Source of the DNA: Spirogloea muscicola
Taxonomy: Eukaryota > Streptophyta > Zygnematophyceae > Spirogloeales > Spirogloeaceae
Assembly (NCBI GenBank): GCA_009602725.1
Contig: WELB01000050.1
Span: 285,094-303,074 of the forward strand
DNA: 17,981 nt
Reading direction: 5' to 3'
Under the pieces are notes generated by a model, which was not told the DNA's origin, made no database searches, and was given only the letters and a program-made list of their open reading frames with translations. A program made the position numbers and the translations under genes. Below are positions 1 to 8,096 of the stretch, in pieces. The first letter of the stretch is position 1, and the number at the start of each line of letters is the position of its first letter.

Positions 1-1110
1 GCCGCCGCCGGCGCCGCGGCCTGGTGGCTGCTGGACTAGCTCGCGGAGCTCGCCGCGCCGCGGCAAGCGGCGGCACCGTCGGCGGCGGGCCTGGCGGCAG
101 CTCGCCCTCTGCTGAGACCGTGGCGCCAGTCGCCTTTCTCCAATGCGTGGCCCCGCAGCCACCGCCGCTGCGAAGCGCCTTGTGCAGCGGCCCTCCCTGC
201 GAATGCTTGAAGAGTATCCTATCAGCAGCACGTTGCGTCGTCGATGAAGAAGCCCTTGAATCTAGCTGGTGCGCTGGACGTTTGCAAGGGCCATCAGCTT
301 GTGCCGATGCACCCGTGTGGCCTCTTGTCGACAAGCCTCCCCGCTGAGAGGGAGATGCAGGCTGAGCTAGACGTGCGAGATGTGCTACGCTGCAATCGGC
401 ACCTGAAGCTTCTGCAGAAGGTTGCCAGAGAAGGGCCAGCGAGCGAAATGTCCCCGTGGGACCAAGCTCTATAGTCGTGACAGGAGCTGCCAGCAGCCAC
501 AAGCGCAGCCGCTGCTTGATGGACATGGGAGATGAAGACAAGCCGCCGGCGCCGCTGCTCGCAATCAACCAGCCCCAGCGTCCCATCAGCAATCCGAGCT
601 GGGCTTTGTGGCTGCCACTATCCAGTGATGGCGCATTGGCCAACAGCAGCTCTGACGCCTCTGATGGAAGCGAATGGTGGAGCGATGATGACGGCCAAAA
701 TCATACGACCTGGCAGCTTACCAGATGCACATGTGCGTTTCATCAAGTTACATAAGCTTATGAGGTGGCCATAAACGCCTTCGTTGATGCGCAAGGCACG
801 CGGGCCACGCTCGAGCTACTCGTTCTTGCTCAGGCCTTACCTCCAGACGTCGCCACGCATGCCGGCTGTGGCAATGGCCTGCTGGCACTGCACTCACAGC
901 GGAGGACCTAGCGGGGTCGCACAATTGCTGGCTGGAAGCGACTGTATTGAAGCAAGCAGAGAAGCTGGCAACTGGCCACCTGCAGCGGCCGTGCCTCCTA
1001 GAGGATCATGGAGGGCCGGCCCTGTGCTGGAACAGCTGCGCTCTTGGGCCGGCCAACTCGAGGTAGCTCAACCTACTTTCATACCCTTCAAGTCATGTCC
1101 GGCAGTTTAA
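1..1110 (+). other. Unresolved stretch with short open frames
   Basis: No gene can be defined here. On the plus strand three frames take over from each other. One is open from about 24 to 347. A second, 244-474, contains a helical-looking run around AELDVRDVLRCNRHLKLLQ. A third, 366-752, is Ser/Asp-rich with SSSDASDGSEWWSDDDG. A stop-free segment at 753-911 reads plausibly as protein (TRATLELLVLAQALPPDVA) but has no start codon. No clean GTRAGT donors join these pieces, and I recognise no family. They may be 3' exons of a gene entering from the left, a decayed gene or a decayed transposable element. The first 130 bases are dominated by GCC/GCG triplets. Confidence 0.25.
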
Positions 1111-2000
1111 GTGTGTGTGCCAGTCGTCTCATAAGCGCTCCTTGGCTGGAGCCTTGGGTGTCTGCAGGAAACGATTGTTCCAATTGTTCTCGTTACAGTG
1201 GCAGTCCACCACCATAAATTGGCGCCCGCTCACAGCAGCGGCGGCTGGCCCTGGCATCGATGCTGTGTGATTCGGCAGGTATCACAGCACACTTATTTAC
1301 ACCTGCTCTTACTTGCGCTGCTCTTCTTGCGTGGAATCTGATGTCTAAGTGTCCACTTGCAATTGGCAAGGCACCTCAATGCTAGCTTGTGTCATTATGT
1401 TCGTACTTCTGGGAGCATGAGGGTGCTTGCGAGCTCGGCCAGGAACAAGGGCGTAATGGACCCAGTGCCGACACGACCCTTGAAGCGTGAAGCCTCTCAG
1501 ACAGACTTATGCCTTGTACATGTAGATGCATCATATTTTCTCTTGCTCAATGTCATGTTAAAGCAATCTCTGTACTTCATCACACTTAAAGGTTAGGATT
1601 GGGGTTAGGGTTTACCTGTTGTTTTGGGTTTGTTTATGGCCTCGGCAGAGTAGGGCAGGAGTTCACAAGCTGTTGCATAGTGTATGATATATCTGGTGTA
1701 TATGGTCTGGTGGAAACTAGACAAGATAGTGAGTGCGGAAATTGGGCACCCTTGGACATGTGTCTACCACATTTATGTTGGAAAATGGCAGTGGAGTCGT
1801 GTGAAGCTGACCACTCCTCTCACCCTCTCTTATACGAGCTTGTTGATTATCTAGGAGATTAATCGACACAGAAATCTAGGTGAATTGTTGGCTTGCTTTG
1901 CAGCTGAAGTCATGTGCATGTTGCTTTCAAGTGAGACTTCATCGTCAGAGAATAGGATCCACTAGGTAGGTACTAGGCTGGCTTTAGGCGTTCAGAATTG
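1111..2000. other. Non-coding stretch, AT-richer
   Basis: I see no supported gene in this stretch. Open frames are short, lack splice-site logic and match nothing I recognise. The only structure noted is a degenerate telomere-like GGTTAGG tract near 1600, listed separately. It may be intergenic DNA or the 3' flank of whatever lies in 1-1110. Confidence 0.4.
1590..1614 (+). repeat. Degenerate telomere-like tract
   Basis: Two and a half imperfect units resembling TTAGGG/TTTAGGG (GGTTAGGATT, then GGGGTTAGGGTTTA) lie in otherwise unstructured sequence. The array is too short to be a telomere. It is either an interstitial remnant or chance. Confidence 0.4.
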
Positions 2001-2200
2001 TATGAAATTAATTGGTGACCGAGACTGCTACTGTATGTCCGCCGCGTCCGACCTGCGCATTGGTCCACGACTGCATCTCCTCGGGGGCACTCAGTCGGGG
2101 GTTCAGGTGTGGCGCTGGGGCGTGGCGCGAGGTGGATGCAACAGATCACGGTGCAGGAGAAGGGGGACAGAGAAGAGGGCGCGCCCCGCGAAGAGAATGC

Positions 2201-2260
2201 GCGCGGTGCGCATGAACCGAAAGGGTGGCCAATGCAAGCCAAAACAATTTTCAGGCAAAG
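2201..2260 (-). repeat. Dispersed repeat family A, copy 1
   Basis: On the minus strand this reads TTTGCCTGAAAATTGTTTTG, then GCTTGCATTGGCCACCCTTT and a tail of CATGCGCACCGCGC. It matches copy 3 (6293-6371) in the same order of blocks: TTTGCCTGAA, TTGGCTTG, TTGGCCACCCTTTC, then a GCGC-rich tail. There is no coding capacity. Confidence 0.6.
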
Positions 2261-2700
2261 CTATTGCCAGAAGTGGGGCTACATAATATCGGAGCATGGG
2301 AGCACGCGCCGGAGCGGCGACCGGAGCAGCGAGCACCGTGAGGGGCGGACGTTCGAGGTGGCGCCTGCCGCGATACGTATCCCGGGGACCACAGCTGGCG
2401 AGGGCGGGAGGGGCAGGGGGACAAGGGGCTCCGCCCGCGGGCACGACGCCGGCACGGCGCACACTATTTGCGGGGCCGGCCACAGGGCTTATACCTCCAA
2501 CCCCCCGTGGCCGTTTCTCCAATCGGCGGTTGGCACTCGGCGCGCTCACGACGGCGCCATGCGGCTTCGCCCACGAGGGCCCCGGTGGCGGAGCAGATGG
2601 GGCGCTGCAGCCATTTCTTCTTCTTTCCCTCCCCAATCGTCACCTCCTGTTACATGTGTCACATTGGCATAGGTCTTCCTTTTTGATGTATCGCAAATTG

Positions 2701-2768
2701 CTTGCACTAATCAAACAATGTTTTGGCTTGAATATGGCACCTCGTTCCATGTGCACCGCGCGTCTCTC
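2701..2768 (+). repeat. Dispersed repeat family A, copy 2
   Basis: Starts CTTGCACTAATC, continues GTTTTGGCTTGAATATGGC and ends GTGCACCGCGCGTCTCTC. It shares block order with copies 1 and 3, including the CTTGCACTAA head and the CGCGCGTCTCTC tail, but the middle has diverged. Confidence 0.5.
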
Positions 2769-3256
2769 CCCCCCCAAATCAATGCCCGCCCGCACGGGCG
2801 CGCCCACGACAGTGATGATTGTGGGCGGCGGGGGCGGTGACGCTGCGTGGCTAGGCGGCCCGCCGGCCTCGTGTGTGTACTGCGCCGCCCAACTTTAGCC
2901 GCGCCCTCGTGTTGCCGTCTCCTCGGGGGCCCCCCTTTACGTGGTGGCCCGTCCCCATCCCCGACGACCCCGAGGGCCCTTGGCCGCTAAGCTTCCCCGC
3001 CGGCCGGGGCGTTTTTATTCGTGGGCGGAGGCGCCCGCGCAGCCCGCCGATCCGCTCCCATCGAACGGCCGCGCAGGCGGCGAGCCAGCCCAGCGCCGCC
3101 GTTCAGAGCCTTGGCCACCTTCTGGAGACCTGGCCACCCTGCCGCGCCGCCGCCGCCTCGCCCGGGCGGGACGCGCGGTGGGCCCGCCGCTGCCGCCGTC
3201 GCCACCACCGCCGCCGGCTGGCGCTGCGGCCCGGGAGCTCGGCCGGCGGCGGCGCC

Positions 3257-4184
3257 ATGGACAGGCTGCTGGCGTCGTTGGCCGAGTCCCGGTGCCTCTC
3301 CCTCTCGATGCTCCCGGGGATGGCCCTCTTCGACATGCTCCAGGAGCCGCCGCTTCCGCAAGAGTGGGAGAAGGTCTTCGATCTCAAGGTGCGGCCCCTG
3401 CATCCCATCAGCGACGCCTGTGCCTGCTCTCCAGCGTCGCGTGCAAGTCACCAAGACTCCATGGGGCTAGTCACCCTTGCTGCCATAAGCACAACCATCC
3501 TTCGCCCCTGGTGGGGCAAGACGCAGCGCATCTGCTCAAGTCACGGAGACGAGGCGGCCGCTGGTTGCGGTGCAGGATACTATGATCCTATTGCGCATGA
3601 GTGCTGAGCCTTGTCCCGTGACTGGCCCTCTTCAGACTGGGACGATGTACTTCCAGGACCGCATCAAGGGCACGAAAACTGTGAACGACCCCCGACGCCC
3701 TCCCCTTGCCTCGGGTCAAGCGCAGAGTGCTTCACCAAGCTCAGACGCAGCAGTTTTGCGCCAGTGCTGCTTGCCAGCCCTAAGTGACAGCGGATCCAGT
3801 AACCAGACAGACCCAGAGTATGCGACTGCACAAACTCCAGGCACTCCAAGCTGCACTCTGGTGCGCAGCAGCTGCAGACGAAGTTCTCGCAATAAGCAGC
3901 ACCCTTTAGGCCCAAGCAGGACGGGATGGCACAAACCTCGGAGCTCAGAGGCACGCAGCAAGTCTGGCTGCAGATCGACCAGTGGACATGAGAAGACTCC
4001 GCAACAGGAGGACACTGCTGATTCCGCTGGATCAATGTCAAGGACAGCTTGCCCAAGAGCAGGGTCGCGGAGTATGAGCAGGCAACCAAGTGTACAGAGG
4101 CTAAAGAGGATCAGGACCGACCAGAAGCTGCTGCCCACCCTGTCAAGAGGGTCCACACCCCCAAAGGTAATAGCCACAAAGTGA
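3257..4184 (+). CDS. WW-domain protein, two exons
   Basis: Exons 3257-3388 and 3636-4184, joined across a 247-base GT-AG intron (AAG|GTGCGG ... CTCTTCAG|ACT), phase 0. The product is about 226 residues. The start ATG has strong eukaryotic context (GGCGCCATGG). A WW domain spans roughly residues 37-66 and is split by the intron: LPQEWEKVFDLK in exon 1, then TMYFQDRIKGTKTVNDPR in exon 2. The first signature Trp and the aromatic YF pair are present. The second signature Trp position is Val (TKTVNDP), as in atypical WW domains. WW domains usually bind proline-rich peptides, but this change may weaken that. The remaining 160 residues are Ser-, Arg- and Gln-rich, low in complexity and without a recognised domain, suggesting a disordered tail. 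A possible donor (AAAG|GTAATA at 4166) means the C-terminus could continue in another exon. Function unknown. Confidence 0.75.
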
Positions 4185-4442
4185 ACCTGACCTCTCCTTG
4201 TCCAGTGTGGCTTACTGCTTAGCATCTCATGTACTTGCCCTGACCTGCTACTCATTTGTGCTGCTTGCCTGTTCCGTGAAGCTGTAGCACATTGTGTATC
4301 AATTGCATGGAAGACATAAATGGCTGACCAATCTGCCTCGACCATACGCGTGACTCCGCAGACTCTGGGAGCTTGCATGGATCGATCATGAGTTGTTCCT
4401 CATATTGAGGACCATCATCATGTGAAGAAACGCTGCAAAAGT

Positions 4443-4467
4443 ACCGCTGCAATGTTCATGCAGCGGT
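4443..4467. other. Perfect inverted repeat (hairpin)
   Basis: ACCGCTGCA and TGCAGCGGT form a perfect 9-base-pair stem around a 7-base loop (ATGTTCA). It lies about 260 bases after the stop of the WW-domain gene. It could be a 3' UTR structure or chance; no U-run follows. Confidence 0.45.
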
Positions 4468-4617
4468 TTGTTGAGCAGTGACACACAGTTGAGGAGGACA
4501 ATGAGGGGCATCAAAAGAGGCTGACGAATGACATCATGCATTCAAGCGTCAAGCTGACATCACCGTACCCTTTTTGTTATCTCCTCTGCAATGACCAGTC
4601 TCTTTCTCCTCTGTAAG

Positions 4618-4733
4618 ATGAGCCATCTCCCACGACCGTTTCTAATGTGAGAATTATTGCCCCCGTCTTTGGGAGACAAATTCTGGGGAGCTTAGACTTT
4701 GAGCTTGAGCATGATAGGCATGGCTCAAAATTG
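4618..4733 (+). other. Possible unassigned exon
   Basis: An open segment begins after a pyrimidine-rich CTGTAAG acceptor-like site and runs to a good donor-like sequence (GGCA|GTAAGTGAG). It reads around VRIIAPVFGRQILGSLDFEL, which looks like folded protein, but I recognise no family. Its phase does not fit a direct join to the last possible donor of the WW-domain gene at 4166, so any link needs another exon. It could be a chance open frame; the opposite strand is open here too. Confidence 0.2.
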
Positions 4734-5365
4734 GCAGTAAGTGAGCTTGAGTCCATCCTCTGCCTTACAGGTGAAAGCCCCATAGTCCTCATAAGTGTGG
4801 GTGACGTTCATCATATGGTGAACCCCCCTGGCTTTGTTAGAATATGCCAGCCCTGAGATTTCTGACAACATTGTAGTGAGCTTGTCAATGGTAGCTTAAC
4901 TTTTGATGAAGTAATAGTAAGCCAAGCTGTCACACTCTTACTTGATATTCTCCCTTTTTTTGAAGGATGTTATCCTTTTTCACTGTATGAACGAGTGACT
5001 GATCGCAACATATTTGTTGATGTTTCTTCCCTGCTCTATTTGACGTGGACCACCCATGTGTACAAGCAGGTCTAACACACCATGTCTAGTCTGTTGTACA
5101 TGCCATGAGTGGCACGTGGATGCAGCTTCTTGCACCAATTTTCACAATTTCTTCATGACCATAGCAATCCTGCCATTCCTTGTGAATGCTTGCTCTAAGA
5201 GCACTGAATGACATACTAGGTCAATCTTGCATGTGGCTAAGTCCTTTGTGAACAACAAGGATGCATGCTTGGGTCACTGAGATATTTTGCGTCATTCTTT
5301 AGCGCATAATTATCTGTTCGCCTGGTCTCTGATTTAAACTTATCACCTGTTGCAATCTGCAAACG

Positions 5366-6000
5366 ATGAAGCGGCCGTTTCCGTCTGCAGAGAAAGCGCA
5401 GCGACCAAGCATAGGGGGCACGAAACGGGATCGCGCACCCCAAGCGACGGCGGGTTGGCAGAACAGTGAGTGCAGACCTCGCGCGCAGCACGGCTCCACG
5501 CTCACCGTGCGTCTGGGCCCCCTTGCCGCGGAGGCTCGCCCGTGGCTCCGGCCCAACGGTGGCCCGTCGCAGCCCCTGAACAAAGATACGAACTACCGTG
5601 GCCCTCGTGGAGCGCACGGCGCCTGGCGCATGGCGCGCGCCCTTCTGGCCAGTGTGACGGCCGCGCCCACGTTAGGCAGCTGCTGTTGCACGAGGGCGTT
5701 CTGCGTCTGCAGTGCCGGCACCATGGGGTGGCGTCCGCATAGGGCCCTCCCAGCAGTGCAGGACCATGGGCCAGGCGCGTGCCTTGCCAACGGCACTGCC
5801 GACCAAGCCCATGGGCACCTTCGGACCCGCCGACGGGTCGCCGCCGTGGAGGCGGGGGCCATCTTCGCCACACCACCGTGAGACGCCATGAAGGGCCGGT
5901 CTGCGATGGCCAGGTCGTGCTCCTGGCGGGAATGCTTAGCAGCACGAGCGGGAGCGCCCAGCAGCCGCTTGCAGAGCTGCGAAGCGACGTGACAACTGTC
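5366..6000. other. GC-rich island with no assignable gene
   Basis: A sharp GC-rich block set in AT-richer flanks. Both strands carry overlapping open frames of about 90-170 codons, which high GC makes likely by chance. None shows a domain, a splice-site pattern or a convincing start. It may be a decayed gene, a repeat or an isolated CpG-like block. Confidence 0.35.
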
Positions 6001-6018
6001 TGAAACTGGGCTGTGCCT

Positions 6019-6045
6019 GGGCTGGCCTTTCACAGCCACCGCCCC
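6019..6045 (+). repeat. Repeat family B, copy 1
   Basis: GGGCTGGCCTTTCACAGCCA followed by CCGCCCC. The core contains an inverted repeat (GGCTG ... CAGCC). It is followed by CTAGCATTCCGC, which a diverged minus-strand relative near 6700-6775 also appears to carry. Confidence 0.6.
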
Positions 6046-6292
6046 CTAGCATTCCGCAGGCATTTAGTTGCTTGTTCCAGATTGCGGCTTTCGCTTACTT
6101 TGCAGGGCTCCCAAGCTCTGGCTATTCACCAGCGTGCTGGGCAAGCTCTTAGTCAGGCCACCCGCTTCCGTGGCGGCGCTCCGGCTACCCAAGATAGCCT
6201 GTTGGTTATGTATGTGCTCACCCGTGGGTACTAACGTCGCACTGATATCCAGCTACCTTAGAATTGGGCTTCGATTTGTGCAGCCCCACTTT

Positions 6293-6371
6293 TTGCACTA
6301 ACTTTTGCCTGAACGTGTGTTGGCTTGAGTTGGCCACCCTTTCACCTCATAAGCAACACGCGCCGTCTCTC
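6293..6371 (+). repeat. Dispersed repeat family A, copy 3
   Basis: The fullest copy. Blocks in order are TTGCACTAACTTTTGCCTGA, GTGTGTTGGCTTGAGTTGGC, CACCCTTTCACCTCATAAGC and ACGCGCCGTCTCTC. It shares its head with copies 2 and 5, its centre with copy 1 and its tail with copies 2 and 4. Confidence 0.6.
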
Positions 6372-6423
6372 TTTTTGGACAATTTCTGGGTTCCTATCCC
6401 GGCCGGCTCGGCTCGGCGAGACC

Positions 6424-6498
6424 TTGTCCATTGTTTTTGGGCTGGCCTTTCCCAGCCACTGCCTTAAATTGGAAGAGCTGTTCTTTCCGGCCCCTTTC
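6424..6498 (+). repeat. Composite repeat unit containing family B, copy 2
   Basis: Runs from TTGTCCATTG through GGGCTGGCCTTTCCCAGCCA (core at 6439-6458) to TTCTTTCCGGCCCCTTTC. The same three blocks recur in the same order and with nearly the same spacing at 7838-7912, so the repeating unit is about 75 bases. The core forms a 6-base-pair hairpin (GGCTGG / CCAGCC). Confidence 0.65.
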
Positions 6499-6526
6499 TA
6501 TATATATAAAATTTGTTGTCCTCTAG

Positions 6527-6598
6527 GGGCTGGCCTTTCACACCCCTTCGGACCCTGTCCATTCTTTTCCGGGCTGGCCTTTCACGGCCCTCGCCCCT
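6527..6598 (+). repeat. Repeat family B, copies 3 and 4
   Basis: Two cores lie close together: GGGCTGGCCTTTCACACCCC at 6527-6546 and GGGCTGGCCTTTCACGGCCC at 6571-6590. They are separated by CTGTCCATTCTTTTCC, related to the TTGTCCATT block of the composite unit. The right arm has drifted in both, so the hairpin is weaker than in the other copies. Confidence 0.55.
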
Positions 6599-6775
6599 TC
6601 GGAAGAGCCCCTTTCTTTCACATCCACCGCCCATGGTTCACTTCACTTCGAAGGGAAGAGCCACTCGCCACTAGACTAAGAAAGCCCAAACCCCACTCGG
6701 CTCGCGTGGGAGGGTGTGAATGGAATGCTGAACCTAGGGCGACTGTGAAGCGGGCCGAGTGCAGAGAGGAGGCTG

Positions 6776-6850
6776 AGAGAGAAAAGGCGGGCGTTGCGCA
6801 TCAGTTGGAAGGGAAGCCAAAGCCGAGCCGATACACTGTTCATGTAAACG
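6776..6850 (-). repeat. Dispersed repeat family A, copy 4
   Basis: Read on the minus strand it has ACATGAACAGTGTATCGGCT, then a CTTTGGCTTCCCTTCCA block, then GATGCGCAACGCCCGCC and a TTTTCTCTCTC tail. TGAACAGTGTAT is shared exactly with copy 5; the tail resembles copy 3. Confidence 0.5.
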
Positions 6851-6970
6851 AGCGAGGGGGAAGGGCTTCGATTCCAATTGGAATGTTGAGAGGAGCGATC
6901 CAGAAGCCAGACGTGTGAGCAAGCATTGCCAGTGAAAAAGACTGACAAGAAGACCCTTGAAAAGAAGAGG

Positions 6971-6999
6971 TGGTGGCTGTGTGACAGGCCAGCCCAAAT
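6971..6999 (-). repeat. Repeat family B, copy on the minus strand
   Basis: On the minus strand: TTTGGGCTGGCCTGTCACAC followed by AGCCACCAC. It matches the plus-strand copies except for a short change in the loop. It shows that the family is inserted in both orientations. Confidence 0.55.
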
Positions 7000-7149
7000 T
7001 TCAAAAAGAGGTGTAGGTGGTAGACCAGTCAGAGCTGGCTCTATCTCGAGAAAAAGAGAAGAGACGCCCTCTTGAGGAGTCCAGCGGCTGCCGTTGTTGA
7101 CGAAAGAAGAAGCGTGCATCCTGACTGCACAGCGCTCCTCCGAAGATTG

Positions 7150-7215
7150 AAGGCACGCCGTGCGCATGAAAGGAAGTGGACGCCAACATACACTGTTCAA
7201 GCAAATTTTAGTGCA
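7150..7215 (-). repeat. Dispersed repeat family A, copy 5
   Basis: Minus strand: TTGCACTAAAATTTGCTTGA, ACAGTGTATGTTGGCGTCCA, CTTCCTTTCATGCGCACGGC. Head and order match copy 3; TGAACAGTGTAT matches copy 4. Confidence 0.55.
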
Positions 7216-7837
7216 AGGAATGGGGCCACAGAAAGCGAAGCCTTATGCTGAGGGTGCTAAGGTGACTGTGTGCAAGCCTGCTTAAGGTACAGTATAACAC
7301 CCACGAGTGAGCGCACATAGACCCGACAGATTAACTTGGGGAGCCAGAGCACGGAAGCCAGTGGCTTGGCTTAGTGTGCGCCGAGCACGCTGATGGACAG
7401 CCAAAAAGCTTGGGAGTGCTGCAAATTTAGCAAAAGCTGCATTTAAGGGTGCGCAACTAACGCCTGCGGAATTCTATTATGCCACAAGCTGCCCACCCCC
7501 ACTACGGCGACAAATGTCAACCAGCTGGGCCAAATGCTGGAGGAGGGAGGAACAATTCCTTACCGTAGGCGCCATAGATATCCATACCGCATGCATACAA
7601 GTGGTCATGTCGGGGGTGCTCCTTGTAGTGCCTCTCCTGTTTGCATGCAATTTGCAATGACTCAGGACGGGCTTTGTTGAGCGTCTCACGAAATTCCCCA
7701 TCAGACCCGTGGTTGATGTGCGGGTCGGCTTAGCAGCAGGTGATGTACATCTGTGGATGTACTTGCCGTTGTGCTTGTACTTGGCTACTCAGGCTTTTCC
7801 TGTAGCCATTTGCGTAGTTGTGTGCTTTCCGGCTTTC

Positions 7838-7912
7838 TTGTCCATTCCTTTGGGCTGGCCTTTCCCAGCCACCAGTCAATCTGGCCGCGCTTTCTTCTTT
7901 CCGGCCCCTTCG
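7838..7912 (+). repeat. Composite repeat unit containing family B, copy 5
   Basis: Second copy of the unit at 6424-6498: TTGTCCATTC, then GGGCTGGCCTTTCCCAGCCA at 7852-7871 and TTCTTTCCGGCCCCTTCG at the end. The sequence between the blocks has diverged. Confidence 0.65.
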
Positions 7913-7936
7913 AGCCTTGTCTTTCTTTCCTTATTT

Positions 7937-7962
7937 GGGCTGGCCTTTCGCAGCCATCGCCC
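7937..7962 (+). repeat. Repeat family B, copy 6
   Basis: GGGCTGGCCTTTCGCAGCCA followed by TCGCCC. It lies about 65 bases after the preceding copy and about 135 bases before the start codon of the BE3-type gene. Confidence 0.6.
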
Positions 7963-8096
7963 GGGGACGAGCTTTCTTCCTTCCATCTAATTCGTCAAGC
8001 GCCGCCTGATGGTAACACCACGCAGGCGAGAGAGGCTGTTGTTGATGGTAAAACGGAGGCACGATTGTGACAGCTGCTTGCCGCCCCCAATCTGAG

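Larger units (their letters stand above)
2001..3256 (+). other. GC-rich stretch upstream of the WW-domain gene
   Basis: A GC-rich region with long overlapping open frames on both strands, as expected from composition alone; none shows a recognisable domain. It contains two copies of dispersed repeat family A (near 2201-2260 and 2701-2768) and a run of eight C near 2769. The last 300 bases, dense in GCC/GCG triplets, run directly into the start codon of the WW-domain gene and probably contain its promoter and 5' untranslated region. No TATA box or other promoter element could be assigned. Confidence 0.35.
4185..5365. other. Non-coding stretch after the WW-domain gene
   Basis: The first few hundred bases are probably the 3' untranslated region and flank of the WW-domain gene: stops occur in all frames. 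A nine-base-pair hairpin lies at 4443-4467 and a doubtful exon at 4618-4733. From about 4860 to 5365 the sequence is AT-richer and I see nothing in it. Confidence 0.4.
6001..8096. other. Repeat-rich intergenic region
   Basis: About 2 kb crowded with copies of two short dispersed repeat families: family A (TTGGCCACCCTTTC core) and family B (GGGCTGGCCTTTCNCAGCC core). They occur in both orientations, with a composite unit seen at 6424-6498 and again at 7838-7912. Plus-strand open frames here (for example 6325-6918) are made of the repeats themselves, hence the recurring Gly-Leu-Ala-Phe pattern, and are not taken as genes. The last 100 bases are the presumed upstream region of the BE3-type gene. 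No promoter element was identified. Confidence 0.5.

Noticed and set aside
2103-2672. Long overlapping open frames on both strands (177 and 187 codons)
   Set aside because: High-GC sequence gives long chance frames. Neither has a recognisable domain, and a family A repeat copy lies inside them.
3716-4378. 220-codon minus-strand frame opposite the WW-domain gene
   Set aside because: It is antisense to exon 2 with no domain; the WW domain and the splice join support the plus strand.
5366-6039. Open frames of 148-171 codons on both strands in the GC-rich island
   Set aside because: They overlap each other on opposite strands, are rich in Ala, Arg and Pro as GC bias predicts, match no family, and one minus-strand start lies within a family B repeat.
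6325-6918. 197-codon plus-strand open frame
   Set aside because: It is composed of repeat copies of families A and B; the apparent protein motifs are translations of the repeat core.
8067-8096. Upstream GTG start for the BE3-type gene
   Set aside because: Eukaryotic nuclear genes rarely start at GTG. The ATG at 8097 is followed by an Ala-rich transit-peptide-like stretch.
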